Source: Cyathus striatus
Lineage: Eukaryota; Basidiomycota; Agaricomycetes; Agaricales; Nidulariaceae
Assembly: GCA_025738555.1 (NCBI GenBank)
Contig: JAOVFP010000014.1
Location: 248,001-312,000, forward strand
Direction: 5' to 3'
Length of the DNA: 64,000 nucleotides
The notes beneath the pieces were generated by a model. The model was not told where the DNA came from and made no database searches. It saw nothing but the letters and a program-made list of their open reading frames with translations. Positions 11,301 through 19,967 of this stretch are shown here, piece by piece (the stretch's first letter is position 1; every line of letters begins with the position of its first letter). The translations under genes were made by a program, and so were the position numbers.

Positions 11301-12396
11301 CTTCAGCACTTGAACACTTGAGTGTGCGCTCAGCTCTAGAGTCCGTGCATGTTTGAATGAATACTTTGAGCACACATAGCTGTTTGTCCGAAATAATCTG
11401 ATAAATGGCTAACAAAATTTTATGCTGCTGTGCTCACACTCAGCACTGAGATATTTTACACTAACAGTTAAGATCATGTTGAGCATGATCAAATATTCTT
11501 CATCATTACAGCTCTAAATTTAACCTTGCTTCGAAGTTTGATGTATCTTCATATTCTTCGTAGTTACATAATTATAATCTGTCATCAGCACACATATATT
11601 AGTTTCTTGTGGGCACGCATATTAAAAAGTAACACTGTATGCCATGTACGACAAAACCTCATTCCGAGAAAGTTCTCACGCTTACCAAGGCAAGCGAATT
11701 TCGATAGGGACTCTGGTTTTTCTATCTGTATTTCAGTAATTCTTCCATATACACATGTAGGAACTTTGTAACTGTGAACAAATCCATCTATTTAATTCTA
11801 TTATGATATTATATAATATAGAACATTAACATGAATGCAAAACACACCACACAGCTTGCCTGTGGTAGACACAAATTAAGAGATTTTGGTGTCACAATTC
11901 TGTAGTGCATTTAAACTAGTGAAATGCTTTGAAACAACTTGTCCTAGCTATATTACTTATGCTATTTGTAAAGTACTTATTACAGAGCATAATGGTTATT
12001 AGTGATTGTGCCTGTACCTGTTTTCCCAAGCCCTTTACTTATCTGTTCATTTGCAGCAACCAGAAGTATGCATGCAAAGTAATAATTAGTATGTAAAGTA
12101 TTAATGTCAGCATGCAGATATATAATGAGCATTCACGCATAGAATTGGAGAATGCCAATCATGAACTTGAATGTGCAAGCCAAAGTGCTCAAGTATAATA
12201 TAATATTACAAGCTCCGATACCATCAGCATGCGTAACTGAATCTTTATGCTTATTTAATTACAACTTAAGCACATGATAATATGCTTCAATGCTCACTCG
12301 TGAAACACATGGTGATATTCATAAGTAGGTTTCATTAGTATTTGTCTGGCTACTTATTTCATGTACTATAATGCACAGGCTCACAGGTTTTAATTT
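11301..12396. other. AT-rich interior between inverted arms
   Basis: No open frame or RNA gene is recognisable. The sequence is AT-rich and nearly devoid of CpG. It lies between inverted copies of the same repeat, so it is probably the core of a non-autonomous element of about 1.6 kb (not counting the 9979-11072 insertion). Confidence 0.5.
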
Positions 12397-12950
12397 ATGG
12401 ACATTGGAACATTGGATACTGTATACCTAAGTGACTGCTCACGAATATCACCTTACTCGCTCGCCTCTACGAAGCATGGGAACTTCTTGAAATGAAAACA
12501 CAAGAGGAACAATTGACAGAAAATGAGCTATAAAACAACAATAACACTGATTTACGACACTCTGGAATTATGGTTACAGTGAATTATTCCACATTTGGAA
12601 CTTCATATGTTATAGTTCAGTGTGGAATAATTCACTATAACTGTAATTCAGTTGTGCTGTAAACTTGGAGCATTGTAATTCAGAAAAATCCTATATTTTT
12701 CATTTCTTTCTGCATAGATAGGTGCTGTTGCTTACAAGAATTCATATATATGTTTTTTAAACAACATTTGCCCTGTCATTGTCATTTTATAGCTCATTTT
12801 CTGTCTCTACTTTCTCTTGTCTTCCTTTTCAGAGAATTTCCCATGCTTAGTGAAAGAATTGATGTGATGAGATTCAGTGAGGCACCTCAACTGAAGATTG
12901 AAGAGAGTGCTTTGAATTCAAAGCTTTATACTTTAAAATTGTTTTGAAAC
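12397..12950. repeat. head-to-head inner copies of the block repeat
   Basis: 12397-12600 is the inverted partner of the 9.8-11.3 kb arm. Immediately after it, 12605-12950 runs in the opposite orientation and pairs with 25064-25720; the shared core GTGAGGCACCTCAACTGAA appears at 25111-25129 in inverse orientation. The outermost ~70 bp present at the two outer ends of the block are missing at this junction. Confidence 0.6.
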
Positions 12951-15188
12951 ACATAGTTCAAATGTCCTTTAGACATTTTCATAACAAATGTGTGATCTGC
13001 ATGAAAACTGAAGAGTATATGCTTGTGGTAAGCATACCAACATATAAATTATATGTATACTGATAGGGTGGCTATAATTTTAATAATGGATTATTAAATA
13101 TAAACTAGGAAAGTGTTCAGACAATATCAGGAGTACCTCGATGATCTTAGGGTTCAAGAGCTGGGGTAAGTCCCACACCACCAGCTAAAGTATGTAAATA
13201 CATACATATTAAGGGAATAAAACAATGCTATAACATAAATATAATATAAAAGATCAGAAGAGAATATGACATACCTGACTAGGGGAAACCTGGCTCTGAA
13301 TATTTCTAATAATTCCATTAAATAAAGCATGTGCAATCTCTTGCCAAATATATTGAACAATTAGTGACACTGTGGCTCTGGGACAAAAAGAACATATGAG
13401 GGTTTAGAATGTACTGCTAAAATGCACCTCACGAAGGCAATGACATGGATCTGTAGAGACAGCACCAAGAGCAACAGATGCCAGACTAATGGGCAAGCAC
13501 TTGATACAGACATTGAAGATGGCCATCATGCAAAGTCCATCAAAGGTGTATCAGTCATAGAACAATGGTAAGGGAGTTGATGGATGGGTGTGCATCAAGA
13601 AAACCGAGTGTCAGGTGTGGATCATTGGGAGCATTGACACATGCTTTCATGCGCCTTGGGCAGTGTAGTGCATCAGTAGTACCTAAGCTATATTTAGGAT
13701 CTACCCATGTGCATGCTAGTGTCATGGCCTGTCATAAACCAACAGATAAGACAGGCACAGGTTATGTTTTGGTAAGGCTAATTGTATGCCTTTGTTATGT
13801 TCTCTAAATAGATAAGGTACATGCTGTACTGTTGGATCATTTCACATAGTTCTAATATATATAAGCATCATTGTAGGAGCTGACAAAGAAAGGACCACTA
13901 GATGAGTGATACTTTCATTCCCCACAGACAGGGTAACACAGACAGACAAATATATTTGGTTTTTGGCATATTTTCGAGTTCCCTAAGCACACGTAATGCT
14001 TATTGTGTTCTAAGTTGATTTGTACCATTGTTAGCTATTTGATAAAGATATAAAATATCAATTTTGAACTGTTAAACACCCTTTGAGCATATATAAGACT
14101 ATTAACTGGAAAAAAAATATTATATTTAGTGTATATAGATTGTATTACATGCGCATAGATAACAGAGGTGCACACCATTTATACACTCTCACATGGGGAG
14201 GTGGTGATATAAAGGGGGATGGGGGCTGGGAACATGTGCACAGACTATGTATTCTTGAGCAGAGGAAGGGGAGGATATGAAGCTAGGGGATATATTCCAG
14301 AACAAGGCAGCAGCAGTACATACTCAATGACTAGTCACCAGTTCACCACCTACAACTCTACAGCCCCAAACAAGGACAACAATCTATGAGACAAGACAAG
14401 CAAGTAGGGAAGAACAAAGTGGATGCCTGCTCAAGCATTCACAAGTCCTAGTCACACCAGATGGCAGTGCAAGTCAATACAGTGCATGTGCATGCACTAT
14501 TGCAAATCCTGCAGATACAGCAAGTGAATACATTGGAATTGGTGAAAAAAGAGGAAAGAAAGACATACTTTGTATCAAAGGGGAGAGGAGAACATTAGCA
14601 AGCACACAGAAGAACTGGAGATGGGGCGGCAAGTGGGCATAGAGTAACTAGTAAATGAGGACATAATGTGTCCCATTTGGTTCAATTTAGGGCAGGCTCA
14701 AGTCAACTTCATGATTTGTTTGGTCTTAGAGCTTGGCTCCAGCATATGCAAATAGAAGTATGTAACTCTGCAGGAGCTAAGTTGAGTGAAGTGTCTTCCT
14801 CAACCACCTATTCACTCTTCCCTCAAGGCCTCATGAACAGTGCATACACTTCTCCTCCCCTACTGTAAGTATTCTAATGGAATTTTCACTTTTTTTTTTT
14901 TGGGAATTTGTACCAGTCATTATTTTCTTGTGCTGGGCTCCAAGACCAAATAAATCAGGAGTTGACTTTGGAAATGAATTCTCTATCATTTCATATCTAG
15001 CTGTCAGATGACTCGATCTTGGACATGAATCCAACATGAGCTACCACTAAATATTCCATTCATACATTGAATATATAATCCAATATACTTACACTATATC
15101 ATATGTATTATATATAGTCTGTGCGATATCAACAGAGTCTACACTAAGCTATATTAAACTCCCTCCAGCTACCTTGAGCTATCACGTA
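12951..15188. other. CpG-poor noncoding stretch
   Basis: No convincing gene is present. Open frames are short and unrecognised. The sequence is AT-rich with very few CpG dinucleotides and is probably the inside of an old transposon. The gag-only Copia element begins just after it. Confidence 0.5.
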
Positions 15189-15193
15189 ACACG

Positions 15194-15517
15194 TGTTAGA
15201 TATTCTGGGTTGCACAGCTTCTTTGACAGCTGTCACCTGTCACCTGTCATACTTGACAGTTCTGTGATTGACAGATCCTTGATTGACAGATTGACAGCTG
15301 TCAGTTACCTTAGTTACAGGACCTTGGTTGGGACTTTGGTAGACACACTCAGTATATAAACACTCTGTAACTTGATAGTTGTTAACAAGTTTCCTCCCCA
15401 TCTTGTGTCTGTGTCAGTGTTTGTGTCTGAGTTCTTGCACCTTTACCACCCTCTCTTTGCTCCATTATCTCACTCTATTCTCTCATTCACTCCTCTCTAT
15501 TCTTGTTACTTCTCACA
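15194..15517 (+). repeat. 5' LTR of the gag-only Copia element
   Basis: 324 bp, TG...CA ends, apparently identical to the 3' LTR. It holds a TATATAAA box at 15353-15360 and an array of nine TGACAG/CTGTCA hexamers at 15224-15303 upstream of it. It contains no CpG. Confidence 0.92.
15224..15303. promoter_or_regulatory. array of nine TGACAG hexamers in the LTR
   Basis: The hexamer occurs nine times on the two strands within 80 bp. At each end two copies join into the perfect palindrome TGACAGCTGTCA (15224-15235 and 15292-15303). The array sits about 50 bp upstream of the TATA box and is repeated at 16852-16931 in the 3' LTR. TGACAG is the known core site of TALE-class homeodomain proteins; regulation by such a factor is inference. 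Confidence 0.6.
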
Positions 15518-15529
15518 GGTTATGGGCCC
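15518..15529 (+). promoter_or_regulatory. primer-binding site matching the initiator tRNA-Met anticodon arm
   Basis: Directly after the 5' LTR stands GGTTATGGGCCC. It is complementary to GGGCCCATAACC, the anticodon-loop region of initiator tRNA-Met, not to a tRNA 3' end. Drosophila copia and yeast Ty5 use the same half-tRNA priming. This supports placement in Copia. Confidence 0.75.
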
Positions 15530-15690
15530 CGCCTTTTAATCTTTGCCACAACATATCACCACTGCTACTCACAATTCTACACCACATCATTCTTTCCATT
15601 TGTCTGTTTTGGTTATTCCATTTCAGTTCAAACCACCTGTCCCTCATTTGTTTTTAGCAATCCCATCATCACTCCATCTCATCATTCACC

Positions 15691-16749
15691 ATGTCTATCA
15701 ATACTGCTGCCACAATCATCTATGCTTCTGTTCCTACCCTCACTTCAACTAACTGGCATGAATGGGCTACATCCATGGGCATGTTCTTCAGAGCTGCTGG
15801 TGTTCAGGGGATTTCATTTGGTTCCTCTCCCAAGGAGGAGGATAAAGCTGCTTTGGAGAAGTGGCTGTCTCTTGATGGGCAGATGATTGCCTACATTTTT
15901 GCCAAGGTTCATACTGATTATCAGTATCTTGTTAGGGATCTGGAGTCTGGCAAAGCAGCTTGGGCTGCACTCAAGAGTTATTTTCAGAAGTCTACCATTG
16001 GTTATAGGATGCAGTTTAGGAAGGAGTTTCACAGGGTTCCTCATGACATTACCAAACCCATTGACTTCTACATCCAGTCTGTTGTTGCAGCTTCCAAGAA
16101 GCTCTCAGCCCTAGGTTGCACTGTTGATGATACTGAAGTTGTTGATGTCATCCTCATAAACTTGGATGAATCCTTCCATACTACTAGGAATGCAATTCTT
16201 GCTAGGAAGGATGAACTCACCTTGGAGGATTTGAAGGTTTTGCTCCAGTCTGCTACTTCTGCAGATGTGGATCCCACTTCCACTTCCATCCCTTCTATTT
16301 CTGGTCTTGCTGCTTCTGCTCAGAGGAAGTATGCTTTTGGTGGTTTTACAGGTTCTGGTCATGATCATTCAGACTCTGGTCATGGACATTCAGGTTCTGG
16401 TCATGGACATTCAGAGTTTAGGTCTCAGGGACATACAGGGTCATCAAGATTAGGTGGGAGTCCTACTCCAGTGGATTCCAAGGGTTTTAGATGGTGCAAT
16501 CCCACTAATGAAGGTGCTTGCCATAGGTGTGGAAGAACTGGTCATATTGCTGCTAGGTGCATGTATGACATGCCTCAAGAAGTCAAAGATTGGATTATGT
16601 CCAACTCTTCTCACAACAGATCCATGCAGCAGGCCAACTCTGCTTACCATTTCCTCTCTTCTCCACATAACTCTCCACCTCCCTCCCCTTATATTTCTGC
16701 CTCTGCTGCTAGAACTCAATATGGACCTTCTGCTCATATTGTTCTTTGA
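15691..16749 (+). CDS. gag: Copia-type Gag polyprotein (UBN2/Retrotran_gag family)
   Basis: An intact 352-aa frame. The N-terminal two thirds match the UBN2/gag-polypeptide fold of Copia elements: NWHEWATSMGMFFRAAG, then AWAALKSYFQKS and DEVxL-like VDVILINLDESFHTTR and LTLEDLKVLL. A low-complexity Gly/Ser/His stretch (GSGHGHS repeats, about residues 220-260) follows. Next is one CCHC zinc knuckle, CHRCGRTGHIAARC, and a Pro/Ser-rich tail. Gag forms the particle that packages element RNA. The coding sequence contains no CpG: every arginine is AGA or AGG, and no NCG codon appears. No other retrotransposon protein follows, so the element needs a helper. Start: the first ATG after the leader, in a CACC ATG context. 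Confidence 0.92.
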   Translation: MSINTAATIIYASVPTLTSTNWHEWATSMGMFFRAAGVQGISFGSSPKEEDKAALEKWLSLDGQMIAYIFAKVHTDYQYLVRDLESGKAAWAALKSYFQKSTIGYRMQFRKEFHRVPHDITKPIDFYIQSVVAASKKLSALGCTVDDTEVVDVILINLDESFHTTRNAILARKDELTLEDLKVLLQSATSADVDPTSTSIPSISGLAASAQRKYAFGGFTGSGHDHSDSGHGHSGSGHGHSEFRSQGHTGSSRLGGSPTPVDSKGFRWCNPTNEGACHRCGRTGHIAARCMYDMPQEVKDWIMSNSSHNRSMQQANSAYHFLSSPHNSPPPSPYISASAARTQYGPSAHIVL

Positions 16750-16811
16750 TGGACTTTGGTTTCTATAGACTTGTGTTAGATTAGGTGGGAGTTTAGTTGT
16801 ATTAGCTGTGC

Positions 16812-16821
16812 AAGGTGGGAG
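16812..16821 (+). promoter_or_regulatory. polypurine tract of the gag-only Copia element
   Basis: AAGGTGGGAG directly precedes the 3' LTR, the place and composition expected for the plus-strand primer. Confidence 0.7.
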
Positions 16822-17145
16822 TGTTAGATATTCTGGGTTGCACAGCTTCTTTGACAGCTGTCACCTGTCACCTGTCATACTTGACAGTTCTGTGATTGAC
16901 AGATCCTTGATTGACAGATTGACAGCTGTCAGTTACCTTAGTTACAGGACCTTGGTTGGGACTTTGGTAGACACACTCAGTATATAAACACTCTGTAACT
17001 TGATAGTTGTTAACAAGTTTCCTCCCCATCTTGTGTCTGTGTCAGTGTTTGTGTCTGAGTTCTTGCACCTTTACCACCCTCTCTTTGCTCCATTATCTCA
17101 CTCTATTCTCTCATTCACTCCTCTCTATTCTTGTTACTTCTCACA
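16822..17145 (+). repeat. 3' LTR of the gag-only Copia element
   Basis: 324 bp, identical to the 5' LTR as far as I can compare by eye, including the TGACAG array at 16852-16931. The target duplication ACACG follows it. Confidence 0.92.
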
Positions 17146-17203
17146 ACACGCCACACTATGTCAGCTGATGTAGCATCCACTATTCCATGTGGTTACATGC
17201 CAA

Positions 17204-17590
17204 TGTCATATCTGTGACAATCCCTGTACCATTGGAGTCAACTCTGGGTTTACTCCGCTTTTAGTATGTTTCCTCTGGACTATGTATACTTGTTATATAT
17301 TGAACTCTCATTACTAATATTTACTTGTAACTGTTTACTTGTTCCTTCCCTTTAATATTACTACCTTGTTCTCCAGCTGCAACCATTTCTCCTATGACTA
17401 TAATCTAGAGGCATACTACTAGTTTACCATGGTCTACATTTCATGGAGTTTACTTACCCCTAGGATGCCACATACCCATGGGCATTACTCTGTATGCATT
17501 CGGACAAAGTAGTTTACTATATAAACTACTCCTGTAATGTAGATAGACTTCAGTTTCAAATCAACTACATTTACACCCTTCTCCCACTTG
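17204..17590 (+). repeat. old chromovirus solo LTR, left part
   Basis: It begins TGTCATATCTGTGACAATCC and matches the LTR of the chromovirus that follows, but most CpG sites of that LTR read TpG or CpA here. It continues after the nested insertion at 24575-24672, where it carries an internal deletion of roughly 150 bp. The 5-bp duplication GCCAA flanks the combined LTR (17199-17203 and 24673-24677), so it is a solo LTR left by recombination. Confidence 0.85.
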
Positions 17591-18200
17591 TGTCATATCC
17601 GTGACAATCCCTGTACCATTGGAGTCAACTCCGGTTTTACTCCGCTTTTAGTACGTTTCCTCCGGACTATGTATACTTGTTATATATCGAACTCTTCCTT
17701 ACTAATGTTTACTTGTATCTGTTTACTTGTTCCTTCCCTTTAATATTACTACCTCGTTCTCCGGCCGCGGCCATTTCTCCTATGACTATAATCTAGAGGC
17801 GTACTACTAGTTTACCATGTTCTACATTTCATGGAGTTTACTTAACCCTAGGATGCCACATACCCATGGGCATTACTCCGTACGCATTCGGACAAAGTAG
17901 TTTACTATATAAACTACTCCTGTAATGTAGATAGACTTCAGTTTCAAATCAACTACGTTTACACCTTTCTCCCACTTGGGCCTTGAGCCAACTCCGCTAT
18001 CTTGCTACTTACTCCGCTTTGTTCTAAATACGGAACTGGAAGTCCAAGGGGCGCAACACACAAGTTGAAGCCAACGTTCCACTACTCCCGTACTTGTTCA
18101 CTTTCTCCACACACCCTACTAACGTGGTACAAGTTACTCCGCTACTTAGACTATCTCCTCCGAGGTTCTTGTCCCTAGTGGAATAGAACGGGACGTGACA
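17591..18200 (+). repeat. 5' LTR of chromovirus 1
   Basis: 610 bp, starts TGTCATATCC and ends GGGACGTGACA, near-identical to the 3' LTR. TATATAAA lies at 17906-17913. About 34 bp downstream, AGTTTCAAAT at 17940-17949 is complementary to the primer site just after the LTR. Confidence 0.92.
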
Positions 18201-18202
18201 GT

Positions 18203-18212
18203 ATTTGAAACT
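18203..18212 (+). promoter_or_regulatory. self-priming primer-binding site of chromovirus 1
   Basis: ATTTGAAACT, two bases after the LTR, is the exact reverse complement of AGTTTCAAAT at 17940-17949. The latter lies where the mRNA 5' end is expected, 34 bp past the start of the TATA box. This is the arrangement of the self-primed Tf1 retrotransposon. Confidence 0.65.
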
Positions 18213-18252
18213 CACTCCCTTGGATCTTCTCCGCATTTTTGTCTTTTCTCCG

Positions 18253-19926
18253 ATGGCTACTCGTACCGAGACTGCTCATCAACGCAGTCACCAGCAGCAA
18301 ACAATCCCGCTGCAAGCCCGACGCAGTAATCGTTTGGCTTCTCAGCAATCTGCTGCTCGACGTACGACTACCGTCCCGCGACCTCTTTCTGTTTCTCGTT
18401 CTCCTGTTCCAGAGTCGGCCAGTGCATTGGTCTCGAGAATTCCTGTCTCGGCCGGACGTGCTCAACGGGTGCTGCAACCAGCATTCGAGTATGTCAGCAA
18501 TGCCCGACCCATGCCGCTTGTTTTTCCGTTTGACCCAACACTCATTCCACATGCTACCATTGACTCCGACCCGCGAGCTCCAACTCCGAGTCTAGCACCC
18601 CCTAAAGCACCTATACCTTCAGGTGCTGGGAGTGCTCCACCACCACCTCCACCCGGAGATAATGGCAATGGGGGCAATGGTTATGAATCATCTGAGGACG
18701 GCTCTAACCATGAGCCCTCTGATGGTAATTCCCAGTTTGGTGACGTTGAGGATGAAGTTCCTCCCTCTGATCACGGAGATTCTGCAGGCCATGGAGGAAC
18801 TCCTCCTGGTGGGCCTGGCAGACCTGGAGGCTCTGGTCCTTCGTCTCATGGCTCCTCTCGCTCCTCTCGCTCATCCTCCTACCGCCCTCGTCGACGTCGT
18901 TATGACGGAGAAGATGTGGTTGGTGCTCTGACTACTATAGTCGAGCGCATTATGGATCGGCCACCTCCTACTCCTGCACCACGTGACAAGAAAGTCAAAG
19001 CGCCTGACATTTTCGATGGCTCTAGCACCGATAAGCTGGATGCATTCCTAACTCAGTGCCGCCTAAATTTCCGGAACAACCCCCACCTTTACAACAGTGA
19101 CCAGGCGAAAGTTGACTATACGTTAACTTTTCTCCAGGGATCTGCAGGGGCTTTGTTCAGTTCACATCTGGATGAGGATGTTTATGAGCGCTGGATGGAT
19201 GATTGGCTCTTTTTCGTTAGTTTGCTCCGGACTCACTTCGGACAAACTAACCCACGAGCAGAGGCTGAGCTGGAGATTCGTGCACTGAAGATGGAAAACA
19301 ACCATCGCATCACTTCGTACGAAATCGATTTCAACAAGTATGCTACCTTGTTGAACTGGGACGACCCATCCCTCACCTCACAGTATTACTATGGGTTATG
19401 TCTGCGCATTAAGGACAAAATCTCCGGCAGGGAGATTCCTCGTCCTGAATCCCTTCAGCCTATGAAGGCTTTGGCCCAGGGTTTCGATCAGCGCCATTGG
19501 GAGCACAGTACTGAGCGTGCCATTGAGGAGAGGCGTCACAAGGGTGCTGCTGCACCTTCCAAGACTCTTCCTCCGGCTTCCAACAATAGGAACCGGGGAA
19601 ACACTCCTGCAGAGCCTGCTGCCTCCACCTCTAACGCCGCATCAGTACCCACTCCCAGCACTTCCTCCGGGTCTACAGCCCAACCACGCCGTCCTGCCTC
19701 TCAAGGCCCGGACTTAACAGGTAAATTAGGACCTGATGGTAAGTTAACTCCGGAGGAGCGCAAACGTCGTTTGGACAACAAGCTCTGCTTGTTTTGTGCT
19801 AAAGCTGGACACATGGCTAAGGATTGCCGCAAGGCTACATCCACGGCTGCAAGAGCACGCGCTGCTGCTATTTCCTCCGAGGCGTCTGCCCCGGTGAGCC
19901 CCACTACAGGGAGTTCAAAAAAATAG
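18253..19926 (+). CDS. gag: chromovirus 1 Gag
   Basis: 557 aa. A long Pro/Ser/Gly-rich N-terminal half (PPPPPGDNGNGGNG and serine-rich runs) is followed by the capsid-like Ty3 gag domain: KAPDIFDGSSTDKLDAFL, LTFLQGSAGALFSSHL and FGQTNPRAEAELEIRAL. A second low-complexity linker leads to one zinc knuckle, CLFCAKAGHMAKDC, near the C-terminus. Start: ATG at 18253, the first in frame, 52 bp after the LTR. The stop TAG at 19924-19926 follows directly on a slippery A7 run, and the pol frame lies at -1. Confidence 0.9.
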   Translation: MATRTETAHQRSHQQQTIPLQARRSNRLASQQSAARRTTTVPRPLSVSRSPVPESASALVSRIPVSAGRAQRVLQPAFEYVSNARPMPLVFPFDPTLIPHATIDSDPRAPTPSLAPPKAPIPSGAGSAPPPPPPGDNGNGGNGYESSEDGSNHEPSDGNSQFGDVEDEVPPSDHGDSAGHGGTPPGGPGRPGGSGPSSHGSSRSSRSSSYRPRRRRYDGEDVVGALTTIVERIMDRPPPTPAPRDKKVKAPDIFDGSSTDKLDAFLTQCRLNFRNNPHLYNSDQAKVDYTLTFLQGSAGALFSSHLDEDVYERWMDDWLFFVSLLRTHFGQTNPRAEAELEIRALKMENNHRITSYEIDFNKYATLLNWDDPSLTSQYYYGLCLRIKDKISGREIPRPESLQPMKALAQGFDQRHWEHSTERAIEERRHKGAAAPSKTLPPASNNRNRGNTPAEPAASTSNAASVPTPSTSSGSTAQPRRPASQGPDLTGKLGPDGKLTPEERKRRLDNKLCLFCAKAGHMAKDCRKATSTAARARAAAISSEASAPVSPTTGSSKK

Positions 19927-19967
19927 AGCGCGGTCCTTGTAACTCCGCACAAGTCGAGGGCCGCGTT
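19917..19967 (+). promoter_or_regulatory. predicted -1 ribosomal frameshift signal (gag-pol)
   Basis: The last gag codons read A AAA AAA followed by TAG, an exact X XXY YYZ heptamer at 19917-19923. Three bases on, AGCGCGGTCC (19927-19936) can pair over ten positions, two of them G-U, with GGGCCGCGTT (19958-19967). Inside the loop CTTGT and ACAAG form a further stem. Slipping back one base leads straight into the pol frame (I-E-R-G-P). Confidence 0.75.

Larger units (their letters stand above)
15189..17150 (+). mobile_element. gag-only Copia-type LTR retrotransposon (TR-GAG-like)
   Basis: A complete element occupies 15194-17145 (1,952 bp), flanked by the 5-bp target duplication ACACG (15189-15193 and 17146-17150). 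The two 324-bp LTRs start TGTTAGATATTC and end TTCTCACA, and I see no difference between them. Between them lie a primer-binding site, one intact gag frame and a polypurine tract, and nothing else: protease, integrase, RT and RNase H are absent. It must rely on enzymes supplied by another Copia element. The whole element contains a single CpG, next to the primer site. Identical LTRs and an exact target duplication indicate recent insertion. Confidence 0.9.
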
